Notes: a model not told the origin generated them from the sequence alone. A stretch of 64,000 nucleotides of DNA from Pseudomonadota bacterium (GCA_023436885.1 JAEZHI010000047.1:1-64000), one strand, 5' to 3'; positions 33,606 through 43,296 are shown, counted from the first letter of the stretch. Program-made: numbers and translations.

Positions 33606-34694
33606 ATGAAGTTCGGTCTGTTCAATCTCATGACCTATCGGGACAATCCCGGCGGTCTGCCCGGCATCGTCAAAGACATGCGCTCGCTGGTCGGCCTTGC
33701 CGAGGACATCGGTTTCGATGTCGCCTGGTTCGCCGAGCATCATTTCACCAACTATTCGATCAGCGTTTCGCCGCTCATGCTGGCCGCGCACATGGCGGGG
33801 CGCGTCCAGCGCATCCGCCTCGGCGCCGCCGTGGTGGTGCTTCCGCTCTATCACCCGCTACGGGTGGCGCAGGAGATAGCCCTTGTCGACCAGCTTTCCG
33901 GCGGTCGCTTCGTGCTGGGCGTCGGCACCGGTTATCAGCCCTACGAGTTCGAGCGCTTCGGCGTCGATGTCAAAGCCAAGACCGATGTCTTTTTCGATTA
34001 TTGGACGGTCGTGGAGCAGGCGCTCACCGAAGGCCGCGTCCATTTCCAGGGTGAATTCGTGTCCATTCCGGACTCGGTCGTCCTCCTCCACACCCGCCTG
34101 CGGCGCATGCCGGAGCTCTACGTCACCTCGATGGATCCACGCGTCCTGGCGCGGCTCGCCAAGCATGACGCGGTCCCCTTCCTCACCGCCGGTGTCCGCG
34201 GCACCCCCGCTCTCTTCCGCATGGTGGACGATGCCCGTTCGGCATGGCGGATCGCCGGTCTTCCCGGCGAGATGCCGGTTGCGATCCAACAGTACATCCA
34301 CGTCACAGACAGCCGTGAAGAGGCCCTGGAAGCGGCCGAGCGCGCCCGCTATGTGGCCCGCCTGATCGCTGCCTTCCGTCAGCCGCAGGTCGAGCTCGAC
34401 GGCTCCTTCGTCGTTCCGGTCATTCCGGAAAACGAGGCCTCGCTCGAGCAAATCTCCGACAACCTGCTGATCGGCGATCCCCACCACGTCGCCGAACGGC
34501 TGGTCGAGGAGATCCGCCACCTCGACCCCGTCCACTACAACGCCTTCTTCCAATTCGGCGACATGCCGATTGGGCGCGCGCGCCGGTCGCTGGAGCGCTT
34601 CGGCGCCGAGGTCCTGCCGCTGGTCGAGAAGGCCGTCGGCCCTCTGGATCGCGTCGGCACCCGCCACCTGCTCGCCCGGACCGGGACGAACTGA
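33606..34694 (+). CDS. Luciferase-like flavin-dependent monooxygenase (LLM class)
   Basis: A 362-residue TIM-barrel enzyme of the bacterial luciferase family, which uses reduced FMN or F420. The N-terminus MKFGLFNLMTY, the segment DVAWFAEHHFTNYSISVSPL and SGGRFVLGVGTGYQPYEFE are typical of FMN-dependent members. GGGAGC precedes the ATG. A flavin reductase that could supply FMNH2 is encoded at 43317 in the same operon, supporting a two-component monooxygenase. Possible reactions include cleavage of a C-N or C-S bond or Baeyer-Villiger-type oxidation; the substrate is unknown. Confidence 0.88.
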   Translation: MKFGLFNLMTYRDNPGGLPGIVKDMRSLVGLAEDIGFDVAWFAEHHFTNYSISVSPLMLAAHMAGRVQRIRLGAAVVVLPLYHPLRVAQEIALVDQLSGGRFVLGVGTGYQPYEFERFGVDVKAKTDVFFDYWTVVEQALTEGRVHFQGEFVSIPDSVVLLHTRLRRMPELYVTSMDPRVLARLAKHDAVPFLTAGVRGTPALFRMVDDARSAWRIAGLPGEMPVAIQQYIHVTDSREEALEAAERARYVARLIAAFRQPQVELDGSFVVPVIPENEASLEQISDNLLIGDPHHVAERLVEEIRHLDPVHYNAFFQFGDMPIGRARRSLERFGAEVLPLVEKAVGPLDRVGTRHLLARTGTN

Positions 34695-34755
34695 CAATCC
34701 CACCCGCGCTCGCCCCCTGAGCGTCATGAAACTTCGTGAAAGAGGTGTTCCTCCG

Positions 34756-35928
34756 ATGAACAACATGCCCTTCGCCCTCGACCGTCCGGACCACGATCTC
34801 GGCCTGCTGCTCGAGCAGGTGCGCAGCGGCAGCGGCCGCGACCTCCTGCACGCCGAGACGCTGCCACCGGCCGCCTACACGTCCAAGGCCTTCTTCGACC
34901 TCGAATGCAGCCGGATATTCCGCAAGGAATGGCTGGCGGTCGGGCACGTGGGTCAGATCCCGAAGATCGGCGACTACTTCACCATCGATCTGCTGGGTGA
35001 GCTTCTCGTGGTGGTACGCGACACCGCGGGTGAGGTTCGGGTGATGTCGCGCACCTGCCTGCACCGTTGGGCGCCCGTCGTAGAGGGAAAAGGCAACGCC
35101 CGCCGCTTCTCCTGCCCGTTCCATCGTTGGGCCTATGGGCTCGACGGACGTCTCGTCGCCGCTCCCTACATGGACAAGATCGCCGATTTCGATCCCAAGC
35201 GCTGCACCCTGCCGCAGATCCGCAGCGAGGTGATCGAGGGAACGATCTACGTCTGCTTCTCTCCCGATACGCCGTCGCTCGCGCCGCGCCTCGCCTCCTA
35301 TATCGAGCAAATGACGCCCTATCGGCTGAAGGATCTGATCGTCGCCTACACCATGGAATTCACTTGCGAATTCAACTGGAAGATCGCGGTCGAGACCTTC
35401 ATGGAAAGCTACCATCACATCGGCGCCCACGCGGCGACGCTGCAGGCGGAGCACCCCGGCGGTCTTTCCTGGGGTGAGGACGACCACGGCACATGGGCCG
35501 CCAGCCACCAACCGCTGCGCCCCGATCTGCCGTCATCGGCCAACCTCGGGTCGGGGCTGCCGCCCTTCGCCGACCTTACAGACGAGCAGGTTCGCGACAG
35601 CGGTCTTTACGTCGTCTACCCGTTCAACCTGATCGGCACCCACGCCGACCGAATTCACTGGACCACGTTGGTGCCGGTCGACGTCAACCGCACGAAATGG
35701 ATCCGCCACGTGCTGGTGCAGCCGGAAGCCGCGGAACTCGCCGATCTCGAACAGATTGCCGAGAAGCTGAAGGCGTCCGGCAAGCGGATCGCCGACGAGG
35801 ATCTCGCCGTCAACGCCATGCAGCAGTACGGCGCCTCGTCGAGCTACGCGGCGGTCGGTCGCGTCAGCCATCTGGAGAGCGCCGTCTGGCAGCTCTCAGA
35901 CTATGTCCGCCGGATGATCGCCGACTGA
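34756..35928 (+). CDS. Rieske non-haem iron oxygenase, large subunit
   Basis: A 390-residue oxygenase. The Rieske [2Fe-2S] ligands are Cys101-x-His103 (TCLHRW) and Cys120-x2-His123 (CPFHRW). In the catalytic domain FNWKIAVETFMESYHHIGAH supplies the 2-His motif around His220 and His225. It resembles the broad group that includes betaine, stachydrine and carnitine monooxygenases as well as aromatic hydroxylases. The ATG at 34756 has AGAGG ahead. No small (beta) subunit gene is present, consistent with an alpha-only enzyme fed by the reductase at 43925. Likely role: demethylation or hydroxylation of the imported compound. Confidence 0.92.
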   Translation: MNNMPFALDRPDHDLGLLLEQVRSGSGRDLLHAETLPPAAYTSKAFFDLECSRIFRKEWLAVGHVGQIPKIGDYFTIDLLGELLVVVRDTAGEVRVMSRTCLHRWAPVVEGKGNARRFSCPFHRWAYGLDGRLVAAPYMDKIADFDPKRCTLPQIRSEVIEGTIYVCFSPDTPSLAPRLASYIEQMTPYRLKDLIVAYTMEFTCEFNWKIAVETFMESYHHIGAHAATLQAEHPGGLSWGEDDHGTWAASHQPLRPDLPSSANLGSGLPPFADLTDEQVRDSGLYVVYPFNLIGTHADRIHWTTLVPVDVNRTKWIRHVLVQPEAAELADLEQIAEKLKASGKRIADEDLAVNAMQQYGASSSYAAVGRVSHLESAVWQLSDYVRRMIAD

Positions 35929-35960
35929 GCCAACCCCACCGACACACGGGATCGATCGAC

Positions 35961-36941
35961 ATGGATTACGTTAACTTGGGCCGCAGTGGTCTCAAAGTCT
36001 CGCGGCTCGGTCTGGGTTGCCTGACCTACGCACCGCCGCGTCCCGGCGATCATGCCTGGACCTTATCCGAAGAAGACAGCCGGCCTTTCATCCGCAAGGC
36101 GCTCGAACTCGGCATCAACTTCTTCGACACGGCCAACGCCTATTCGGGCGGGACCAGTGAAGAGGTGCTCGGCCGCGCACTCAAGGATTTTGCCCGGCGC
36201 GAAGACGTGGTGATCGGCACCAAGGTCTTCTTTCCGATGTCGAAGTCGCCGACCTCGGGCGGATTGTCACGCAAGGCGATCATGACCGAGGTCGACGCCA
36301 GCCTCAGGCGCCTCGGCACCGACTACATCGACCTCTACCAGATGCATCGCTTCGACTACACGACTCCCATCGAGGAGACCCTGCAGACGTTCGACGACTT
36401 GGTGCGCGCCGGCAAGGTTCGCTACATCGGCGCTTCGTCCATGCATGCCTGGCAGTTCCTCAAGCTGATCACCACAGCCGAGCATCACGGCTGGACGCGT
36501 CCGGTCTCCATGCAGAGCCACATGAATCTGCTCTATCGTGAGGAAGAGCGGGAAATGGTCGGCTTGTGCCGGGCGGAGGGTATCGGCATGACGCCCTGGA
36601 GTCCGCTGGCGCGTGGCCGTCTGACCCGCCCCTGGCAAGCGTCGACACCCCGTGGTGACACCGACCAGTATACCCGCAAGCTCTATGCCCAGACGGAGAC
36701 CGCCGATCGCGCCGTCGTCGATGCGGTCTGCGCCACGGCCGATGCGCGCGGGGTGCCACCGGCACAGATCGCCCTCGCCTGGCTTCTCGGCAAGTCGCCC
36801 GTGGCCGCGCCGATCATCGGGGCCACCAAGCCGCATCATCTCGACGACGCCGTCGCAGCCCTCTCGATCCGTCTCGAGACGGAGGAGATCGCCGCGCTCG
36901 AAGCCCCCTACCTGCCCCACCCCGTCGTCGAGTTCAACTGA
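35961..36941 (+). CDS. Aldo/keto reductase
   Basis: A 326-residue NADPH-dependent TIM-barrel oxidoreductase. It opens MDYVNLGRSGLKVSRLGLG, with catalytic Asp and Tyr in FFDTANAYSGG, Lys in VIGTKVF and His in YQMHRFD. The C-terminal APIIGATKPHHLDDA binds NADPH. It most resembles the YajO/IolS-like group. It follows the Rieske oxygenase by 32 bases and probably handles an aldehyde or ketone released by oxidation. Confidence 0.92.
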   Translation: MDYVNLGRSGLKVSRLGLGCLTYAPPRPGDHAWTLSEEDSRPFIRKALELGINFFDTANAYSGGTSEEVLGRALKDFARREDVVIGTKVFFPMSKSPTSGGLSRKAIMTEVDASLRRLGTDYIDLYQMHRFDYTTPIEETLQTFDDLVRAGKVRYIGASSMHAWQFLKLITTAEHHGWTRPVSMQSHMNLLYREEEREMVGLCRAEGIGMTPWSPLARGRLTRPWQASTPRGDTDQYTRKLYAQTETADRAVVDAVCATADARGVPPAQIALAWLLGKSPVAAPIIGATKPHHLDDAVAALSIRLETEEIAALEAPYLPHPVVEFN

Positions 36942-37003
36942 TCCCGCCGTCACGGCTCCTTCGCCGGATCGCCGCATGCCGACCTCTTCCTGGAGTTTCC
37001 ACA

Positions 37004-38362
37004 ATGAATGCCATCCCTCCCTCCATCGACATTGCCGACGAGCTGCGCACCATGCTCGCCGATAAGCAGGTGCGCTTCCTGATGGCGAGTTATGTCGACA
37101 TGCACGGCGTGTCGAAGACCAAGATGGTGCCGATCTCCCACCTCGACCAGATGCTCGCCGGATCGGAAATGTTCACCGGCGCCGCCCTCGACGGTGTGCC
37201 GCAGCAGGTCAACGACACCGAAGTCGCCGCCTATCCGGACCCCGCCTCGGCAATGGTTCTGCCGTGGGATCGAAGCATCGCCTGGCTGGCGAGCGACCTG
37301 CGGCTCGACGGTGCCCCCTTCGACGCATGCAGTCGCAATATCCTGAAGCGCCAGACCGCCGAAGCGGCTTCACTCGGTTACCGCTTCAATCTCGGAATGG
37401 AAGCGGAATTCTATGTGCTGAAGAACGATGGCAATGACGAGCCGCTGTCGCCGCGCCGGCTCGCCAAGCCCTGCTACGACGCTTCCAGCGTCCTCGACAA
37501 CATGGGTTGGCTCAGCGAGATGGTCGACGCCATGAACGAGCTCGGCTGGGACGTCTACTCCTTCGATCAGGAGGATGCACTCGGACAGTTCGAGATCGAC
37601 TTCGCCTATTCGGACGCGTTGACCATGTCCGACCGTTTCGTCTTCCTGCGCATGATGGCGAACCACCTCGCCCGTCGCCATGGCCTTTTCGCCAGCTTCA
37701 TGCCGAAGCCATATGCCAACCGCACCGGCAGCGGTGCTCATTTCAACATGTCGCTCGGCGATCTCGCCAGCAGCCGCAACCTCTTCGCAGATCCGGCCGA
37801 TCCGCGCGGTTGTGGCCTGTCGACCCTCGGCTACCAGTTCACCGCGGGCGTCGTCCGTCACCTGCCCGCGATCTGCGCGGTCGTTGCGCCCACCGTGAAC
37901 AGCTACAAGCGGTTGGTAAAGCGGGGCAGCATGTCGGGCTTCACATGGGCCCCGATCTTCGCCTGCTACGGCAACAACAACCGCACCAACGCCGTTCGCA
38001 TCCCGCTCGGCGGCGGGCGCATCGAATTGCGCTCGGCCGATGCGGCCTGCAACCCCTATCTCGGTGCTGCGATGGTGCTTGCCGCCGGTCTCGAAGGCAT
38101 CCGCGAGGGGTTAGATCCGGGCGAACCGAACCGCGACAACATGTACGAACTCGCCCCGGAGGCGCTCGCCGAACGCGGTATCCGTCAGCTTCCCCGCACC
38201 CTTGAGGAGGCGCTCGACGCCTTCGAGGCGGATCCGCTGGCCCGCGCCGTGATGGGGGATCGCATGGCCACCTCCTGGCTCGCCTACAAGCGCGACGAGT
38301 GGCTCTCCTACGTGGCCCATGTGTCCGACTGGGAGACCTCGCGTTACCTGCACTTCTTCTGA
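37004..38362 (+). CDS. Glutamine synthetase-like ligase (GlnT/gamma-glutamyl-amide synthetase type)
   Basis: A 452-residue member of the glutamine synthetase superfamily. Active-site elements are complete: GMEAEFYVL, GQFEIDF, GSGAHFNMS, APTVNSYKRL, NNRTNAVRIP and RIELRSADAACNPYLG supply metal, glutamate and ATP contacts. The N-terminal segment VRFLMASYVDMHGVSKTKMVP is typical of the GlnT/type-III-like branch. Relatives couple glutamate to methylamine, isopropylamine or aniline rather than ammonia. In an operon with a Rieske oxygenase and an importer, ligation of glutamate to an amine is more likely than nitrogen assimilation. Confidence 0.85.
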   Translation: MNAIPPSIDIADELRTMLADKQVRFLMASYVDMHGVSKTKMVPISHLDQMLAGSEMFTGAALDGVPQQVNDTEVAAYPDPASAMVLPWDRSIAWLASDLRLDGAPFDACSRNILKRQTAEAASLGYRFNLGMEAEFYVLKNDGNDEPLSPRRLAKPCYDASSVLDNMGWLSEMVDAMNELGWDVYSFDQEDALGQFEIDFAYSDALTMSDRFVFLRMMANHLARRHGLFASFMPKPYANRTGSGAHFNMSLGDLASSRNLFADPADPRGCGLSTLGYQFTAGVVRHLPAICAVVAPTVNSYKRLVKRGSMSGFTWAPIFACYGNNNRTNAVRIPLGGGRIELRSADAACNPYLGAAMVLAAGLEGIREGLDPGEPNRDNMYELAPEALAERGIRQLPRTLEEALDAFEADPLARAVMGDRMATSWLAYKRDEWLSYVAHVSDWETSRYLHFF

Positions 38363-38434
38363 TCGCCGATTTCGACGGGGCCGCGCTCCGCCTTGGAGCG
38401 CGCGCACCGATCACACGAACAGAAGGACCGAGAC

Positions 38435-39199
38435 ATGCAACAACCGATCATCCAGGCCAACAAGGTCTGCAAGAGTTTCGGCAACGTCCGGGTACTCGAC
38501 CACATCGATCTCACCGTCGCGCGCGGTGAGGTCCTGTGTCTGATCGGGCCCTCCGGTTCAGGCAAATCAACGTTCCTGCGCTGTATAAACCATCTCGAGA
38601 AAATAGACGCCGGCGCGCTCTATGTTGATGGCGAACTCGTCGGCTATCGCCGCGTGGGCAACCGCCTTTACGAACTGCGCGATGCCGAAGTGGCCGCCAA
38701 ACGAGCCGACATCGGCATGGTGTTTCAGAGCTTCGCGCTGTTCGACCACATGACGGCCCTCGGCAACGTGATCGAGGCACCCATTCACGTGAAGCGCGAA
38801 CCCCGGAAGGAGGCGACTGAAAGGGCGAAAGCCTTGCTCGATCGGGTCGGTCTCGGCCACCGGATGAACGCCTATCCGAGTGAACTCTCGGGTGGCCAGA
38901 AGCAACGGGTGGCTATCGCCCGTGCGCTGGCCATGCGACCGAAGCTGATGCTGTTTGACGAACCGACCTCCGCCCTCGATCCGGAGCTGGTGGGAGAAGT
39001 GCTCGACGTCATGCGGTTGCTCGCCGCCGACGGCATGACCATGGTCGTTGTCACGCACGAGATGGGCTTCGCGCGAGAGGTCGGCAGCGCCGTTGCCTTC
39101 ATGGACGGCGGCCGCGTGGTCGAATACGGCCCACCGAGCACGATATTCGAGACGCCCCAACAGGAGCGTACCCGCGCCTTCCTGTCGAAAATCCTGTAA
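38435..39199 (+). CDS. Amino-acid-type ABC transporter, ATP-binding protein
   Basis: A 254-residue HisP/GlnQ-type ATPase. Walker A GPSGSGKST is near residue 38, the signature LSGGQKQRVAIARA near 151, Walker B MLFDEPTSALDPE near 173 and VTHEMGFAREV after it. AGAAGGA precedes the ATG at 38435. It serves the binding protein and permease encoded 5 kb upstream at 31572-33508; its separation by five enzyme genes shows that import and catabolism are one unit. Confidence 0.93.
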   Translation: MQQPIIQANKVCKSFGNVRVLDHIDLTVARGEVLCLIGPSGSGKSTFLRCINHLEKIDAGALYVDGELVGYRRVGNRLYELRDAEVAAKRADIGMVFQSFALFDHMTALGNVIEAPIHVKREPRKEATERAKALLDRVGLGHRMNAYPSELSGGQKQRVAIARALAMRPKLMLFDEPTSALDPELVGEVLDVMRLLAADGMTMVVVTHEMGFAREVGSAVAFMDGGRVVEYGPPSTIFETPQQERTRAFLSKIL

Positions 39200-39218
39200 C
39201 CGGCGAGGATCTCAAGCC

Positions 39219-39572
39219 ATGACGATTGGACTGCGCATCGCCTACGCCGCCACCGACGACATCGAAAAGTCCCGCGACTTCTACGAAGGCGTTCTCGGTC
39301 TCACCCCCAAATTCCGCGATGGTGACCGCTGGATCCAGTTCGGAACCGGCGACACCGCCTTTGCCCTCGCCGCCCTGGATGAGGCACCCGACGGCGCGGC
39401 AGGGCTCGTGCTGGTGTTCGGCGTTGACGATCTCGACGCTGCCGTGGCCAGGCTGACCGCCGCCGGCACCGCCGCCGGCCCGGTCCGCGACATGGGCGAT
39501 CACGGACGGGTGGCGAGCTTCCGCGACCCCGGTGGAAACCGCGTGCAGCTCTTCGCAGCCGGTCGGCGATGA
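39219..39572 (+). CDS. VOC/glyoxalase-superfamily protein
   Basis: A 117-residue single-domain VOC protein with two module repeats: IAYAATDDIEKSRDFYEGVLGL and LVLVFGVDDLDAAVARLTAAG. Glu/Gln near the C-terminus (GNRVQLF) replaces a standard metal-ligand Glu, so metal binding is uncertain. Its stop overlaps the start of the next gene (ATGA). It may be a lyase, isomerase or binding protein of the pathway. Confidence 0.8.
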   Translation: MTIGLRIAYAATDDIEKSRDFYEGVLGLTPKFRDGDRWIQFGTGDTAFALAALDEAPDGAAGLVLVFGVDDLDAAVARLTAAGTAAGPVRDMGDHGRVASFRDPGGNRVQLFAAGRR

Positions 39573-40591
39573 TGGAGCCCACGCCCCTGAACCATTACAG
39601 CCTCGGGCGCCTCGCCCTGACCGGCGGCGGCGGTCTCAACGACGCTCGCCTTGCTTGGCGGGCCTACGGACGCCTGAACGCCGCCAAAAGCAACTGTGTC
39701 CTGCTCCCAACCTATTACACCGGGACCGACCTCTCCTACCTTCCGTGGATCGGGCCGGGCCGGGCCTTCGACACCGACCGGTGGTTCGTCGTCGTCGTCA
39801 ACATGTTCGGCAACGGCGTCTCCTCATCGCCGAGCCATCTCCCTTCAGGATCGGCGCGCGCTGTGTTTCCGCGCATCTCCGTCGTCGACAACGTCCTGGC
39901 CCAGCACCGGCTTGTGACCGAACAGCTGGGAGTCGAGCGGCTCGCCCTGGTGGGCGGCTGGTCACTCGGAGCGATCCAGGCCTGGCACTGGGCAGCGATG
40001 TTTCCCGATATGGTGGAGTCGCTGCTCCCCATATGCGGCACGGCAAGCTGCTGGCCGCTCAACCGCGTGTTTCTGGAAGGTGTCAGCGCGGCCCTGATGG
40101 CCGATCCCACCTACGCCGGCGGCACCTACACCGCACCACCCGAAGCTGGCCTGCGTGCCTTCGGTCGAGCCTATTGCGGCTGGGCCTACTCGGCCGCCTT
40201 CTTTCGCGAGGCCGAATATCAGGCGCTCGGATCGCCGACGCTTGAGGACTTCCTGCGGGCCTGGGAGGAGGAACATCTGGCAATCGATGCCGGCGACCTC
40301 CTGGCGATGCTGCGAACATGGAGCAGCGCCGACATCGGCACCATTCCCGGAGCCAATGGCGATCGTGGTGACGCTCTCAGTCGCATTGCCGCGCGCACCA
40401 TCGCAATGCCCTGCAATCGAGACGCCTATTTCACGCTCGATGAGGCGGCACTCGAAGTCGCCGCCACGCCCGGTGCCGAACTCCGTCCGCTCCTGTCGAC
40501 CCGTGGACACTGCGCCGGTGCCCCGGGTCGCTTCCCCAGTGAGACTGCCGCGATCACAACGGCCGCGCACGACCTGCTCGATCACCTTTGA
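39569..40591 (+). CDS. MetX-like alpha/beta-hydrolase or acyltransferase
   Basis: A 340-residue alpha/beta-hydrolase resembling homoserine O-acetyltransferase. The nucleophile elbow VGGWSLGAIQAWHWA places Ser near residue 132, CNRDAYF near 287 offers the Asp, and STRGHCAGAP near 311 offers the His. YYTGTDLSY in the oxyanion region and the loop GNGVSSSPSH are typical of the MetX group. Real MetX proteins are longer and carry a larger lid, so a hydrolytic role on an ester or C-C bond is possible. Translationally coupled to the VOC gene. Confidence 0.78.
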   Translation: MMEPTPLNHYSLGRLALTGGGGLNDARLAWRAYGRLNAAKSNCVLLPTYYTGTDLSYLPWIGPGRAFDTDRWFVVVVNMFGNGVSSSPSHLPSGSARAVFPRISVVDNVLAQHRLVTEQLGVERLALVGGWSLGAIQAWHWAAMFPDMVESLLPICGTASCWPLNRVFLEGVSAALMADPTYAGGTYTAPPEAGLRAFGRAYCGWAYSAAFFREAEYQALGSPTLEDFLRAWEEEHLAIDAGDLLAMLRTWSSADIGTIPGANGDRGDALSRIAARTIAMPCNRDAYFTLDEAALEVAATPGAELRPLLSTRGHCAGAPGRFPSETAAITTAAHDLLDHL

Positions 40592-40648
40592 ACCGCTGAT
40601 ACGCCGAACGCATCGAAGGCCTTTCTTGACGCCACGATCGGAAACAGG

Positions 40649-42346
40649 ATGGAACCGGAAACAGTCACCTGCGATGCCCTCATCCTCGGCTCCGGCTCGG
40701 CCGGCCTTGCCGCCGCGCTCGCAGCCGGGGTGGCCGGCCTGACCACGATTGTTGCCGAAAAGACCTCGTTTCTCGGTGGGACCAGCGCGATTTCCGGTGC
40801 CGGTACCTGGATTCCCGGCAATCGGCATGCCCGTGCCGCTGGTATTGACGACAGTGCCGAAGACGCCCTCCGCTACATCGAGGCCGCATCCCCTCCCGAC
40901 TGGGACCGAACCGAGGCACCGCTATGGTCCCGCTTCGCGGCTATGGCTCCGGAGACCCTCGACTTTCTCGAGGCGAATAGCCCCTTGCGTTTCATGCTGG
41001 TCGAAGGCGGCGATCCCTTCCCCGATCTGCCTGGGGCTCGGCCGTATGGCCGGATGCTGACACCGCGCCCACTGGCCCCGGCCATTCTTGGACGAGCCTG
41101 GGCCGCCCGTATCCGGCCGGCCATGGCGGCCGGGCTGTTCACGTATCCGGAGATCGTCGATCCGGAACTGCAACACCATCCGGTGCGCACCAGCGTTCGT
41201 CTGCTGCCGCGGCTGGCGATGCGTTGGTTGCGCGGCAAACGTGGCCGCGGCACCGCGCTCATCGTCGGCCTGTTGCGCGGCTGTCTCGACCGAGGCGTGC
41301 GCCTTATGCCAGACTGTCCAGCACGTTCGCTCATCCGTGACGAGGTAACCGGCGATATCTGCGGCGCGATCCTGCAATCGCCAAACGGGCCCATGAGGGT
41401 CATTGCCCGGCGTGGCGTGGTCATCGCAACCGGCGGCTTCGAATGGGATCGCGAGCGGCTTGCTCACCACTTTCCCGGTCCCATCGATTGGATCGCCAGC
41501 CCGAACGGCAACGCCGGTGACGGACATCGCATGGCCGAAGAGGCGGGCGGCGCCCTCGCCCACATGGACCAGGCCAATATCAATCCGGCGGTACCGATCC
41601 GTTACGACGGCCGCCTCCAGGGCATGGCCCTGTTCTTTCACCGGGCTCCGAACGCCATCATCGTCAATCGTCACGGCCGCCGCTTCTTCAACGAGACCAT
41701 GTTCAACTTCGGAGAGAAGATCGACGAGCGTGACCAGACGGGTTCACCTGTCCATCTGCCGGCATGGCTCATCGGCGATCAAGCCTTCCTGCGCGCTTCG
41801 CCGATCCTGCGCCGCCATCGGCGCTACGATCCCAACTGGATGGTGGAAGCACCCGACATCGTCACTCTCGCGGAACGGATCGGCCTGCCACCGGCGGAGC
41901 TCAAGGCCACCGTCGCTCGGTTCAACGGTTTCTGCCAGACCGGCATCGACACAGACTTCGGTCGTCGCACTCGCAGCTCCACCACCTCCAGCCATCCCGA
42001 TCCGATTGGACTTCTGCCGATTGGCGAAGCCCCCTTCATCGCGGTTCCCTTCAACCGTTCCTTCGCCTCCACCAAGGGCGGCCCGCGAACCGATGCACGC
42101 GGGCGGGTGCTGCGGCCGGATGGATCGGTCATCAATGGGCTCTATTGCGCCGGTGTGGCCATGGCTAACCCATTCGGCACCCGCGGCATCGGCGCCGGAA
42201 CCACCATCGGCCCCAATTTGGTGTGGGGTTACGTCTGCGGCCGCGACATCGCGGGCCTGCTCGAGCCGGACTCCGACGCAACGGCGGATCGCATGGTTCC
42301 ACCGCCGGTGCAAAACATCCATGGCCTCAACGGACGTCGACCATGA
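40649..42346 (+). CDS. FAD-dependent dehydrogenase, KstD/fumarate-reductase-like
   Basis: A 565-residue flavoprotein. The dinucleotide fold LILGSGSAGLAAALAAG is at residues 10-26, and FLGGTSAISGAGTWIPGN near 45 is the signature of 3-ketosteroid delta-1-dehydrogenase-like enzymes. The C-terminal FAD clamp FGTRGIGAGTTIGPN near 512 is also standard. The family removes hydrogens next to a carbonyl. Its stop overlaps the LysR start by 4 nt. A steroid substrate is not indicated by the neighbours; desaturation of a ring or fatty-acyl-like intermediate is the inference. Confidence 0.88.
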   Translation: MEPETVTCDALILGSGSAGLAAALAAGVAGLTTIVAEKTSFLGGTSAISGAGTWIPGNRHARAAGIDDSAEDALRYIEAASPPDWDRTEAPLWSRFAAMAPETLDFLEANSPLRFMLVEGGDPFPDLPGARPYGRMLTPRPLAPAILGRAWAARIRPAMAAGLFTYPEIVDPELQHHPVRTSVRLLPRLAMRWLRGKRGRGTALIVGLLRGCLDRGVRLMPDCPARSLIRDEVTGDICGAILQSPNGPMRVIARRGVVIATGGFEWDRERLAHHFPGPIDWIASPNGNAGDGHRMAEEAGGALAHMDQANINPAVPIRYDGRLQGMALFFHRAPNAIIVNRHGRRFFNETMFNFGEKIDERDQTGSPVHLPAWLIGDQAFLRASPILRRHRRYDPNWMVEAPDIVTLAERIGLPPAELKATVARFNGFCQTGIDTDFGRRTRSSTTSSHPDPIGLLPIGEAPFIAVPFNRSFASTKGGPRTDARGRVLRPDGSVINGLYCAGVAMANPFGTRGIGAGTTIGPNLVWGYVCGRDIAGLLEPDSDATADRMVPPPVQNIHGLNGRRP

Positions 42347-43296
42347 TCATCGAACCGATTTCGCCCCACTCCCCTCGTCTGCCGTCGCTCCATGCCGTGC
42401 GATGTTTTGCCGTCGCCGGTGCCTGCCACAACTTCACCGAGGCCGCGGAAAAACTGGGCGTGACGCAGGGCGCGGTCAGCCGGCTGATGAAAGTGCTTGA
42501 AGAAGAAATCGGCCAACGTTTGTTCGAGCGGAGCGGCCATGAAATGGTGCTGACTCCGGTCGGCGCCTCCTATCATCGCGACATCTCCGAAGCGGTCGAC
42601 CACATTGCCCGGTCGACGGGCCGTCTCCTCCGCTCGTTGGACGATGCGGTTCTGTCCATCAATGCCGTGCCGACTTTCGCGATGCGCTGGCTGATTCCGC
42701 GTCTGCCGGCGTTTCGGGCGCTCAACCCCGATGTCCCGGTCGAGGTTACCATTGGCGATGGAACGCCGCATCCGATCCGGGGGCGCAACCGGATCTTCAT
42801 TCGCTGCGGCGCGCCGCCGTTCGGCGATGCCTCCTCCGTCTATCTGATGAACGAAGAAGTGGCGGCCGTGTGTGCGCCGTCCCTGACGTCGACGGGCGGC
42901 GCCTTCGCCGATCCACGTGATCTCCTGCGCCATCCGCTATTGCGCCACACGACGCGCCCGACCGCCTGGACCGAGTACCTGGCGCCCATTGGCCTCGTCC
43001 CGCCCGCAGTCGGAAATGCCCCGTCTTTCGAGCACTTCTTCATGCTGACGGAAGCGGCGGCGGCCGGCTTGGGTATCGCATTGATACCTCTGTTCATGAT
43101 CGAGGAAGAGTTGGCTTCCGGGCGGCTCGTACAAGCCCTGCCAATGATCATGCGCCCCTCCTCTGCCTATCATCTTCTCTACGATCGCGAGGTGGAACGG
43201 ACGCGTTCGGTCCGCCTGTTCGAAGCGTGGATCCTCGCGACAGCGAAGTCTTCAGTTCGTACGGCAACAACCGCCGCCGAATGGCGCGTGACATGA
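42343..43296 (+). CDS. LysR-family regulator (GcvA-like), inside the operon
   Basis: A 317-residue LysR protein. The HTH spans about residues 10-70 (LPSLHAVRCFAVAGACHNFTEAAEKLGVTQGAVSRLM), followed by the GcvA-like effector domain (AVPTFAMRWLIPRL, PAFRALNPDVPVEV). Unusually it is co-transcribed with, and overlaps, the flavoprotein gene rather than being divergent. It may act on its own operon promoter together with the TetR protein, or on a distant target. Confidence 0.9.
   Translation: MIIEPISPHSPRLPSLHAVRCFAVAGACHNFTEAAEKLGVTQGAVSRLMKVLEEEIGQRLFERSGHEMVLTPVGASYHRDISEAVDHIARSTGRLLRSLDDAVLSINAVPTFAMRWLIPRLPAFRALNPDVPVEVTIGDGTPHPIRGRNRIFIRCGAPPFGDASSVYLMNEEVAAVCAPSLTSTGGAFADPRDLLRHPLLRHTTRPTAWTEYLAPIGLVPPAVGNAPSFEHFFMLTEAAAAGLGIALIPLFMIEEELASGRLVQALPMIMRPSSAYHLLYDREVERTRSVRLFEAWILATAKSSVRTATTAAEWRVT

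Noticed and set aside
37004..38362. Ordinary glutamine synthetase (GlnA)
   Set aside because: The N-terminus and motif spellings fit the GlnT/gamma-glutamyl-amide branch, and the gene lies inside an oxygenase/importer operon without nitrogen-regulation genes.
40649..42346. Evidence for steroid catabolism from the KstD-like flavoprotein
   Set aside because: No other steroid-degradation gene is present; the family is broad and the neighbours point to an amine or amino-acid-like substrate.
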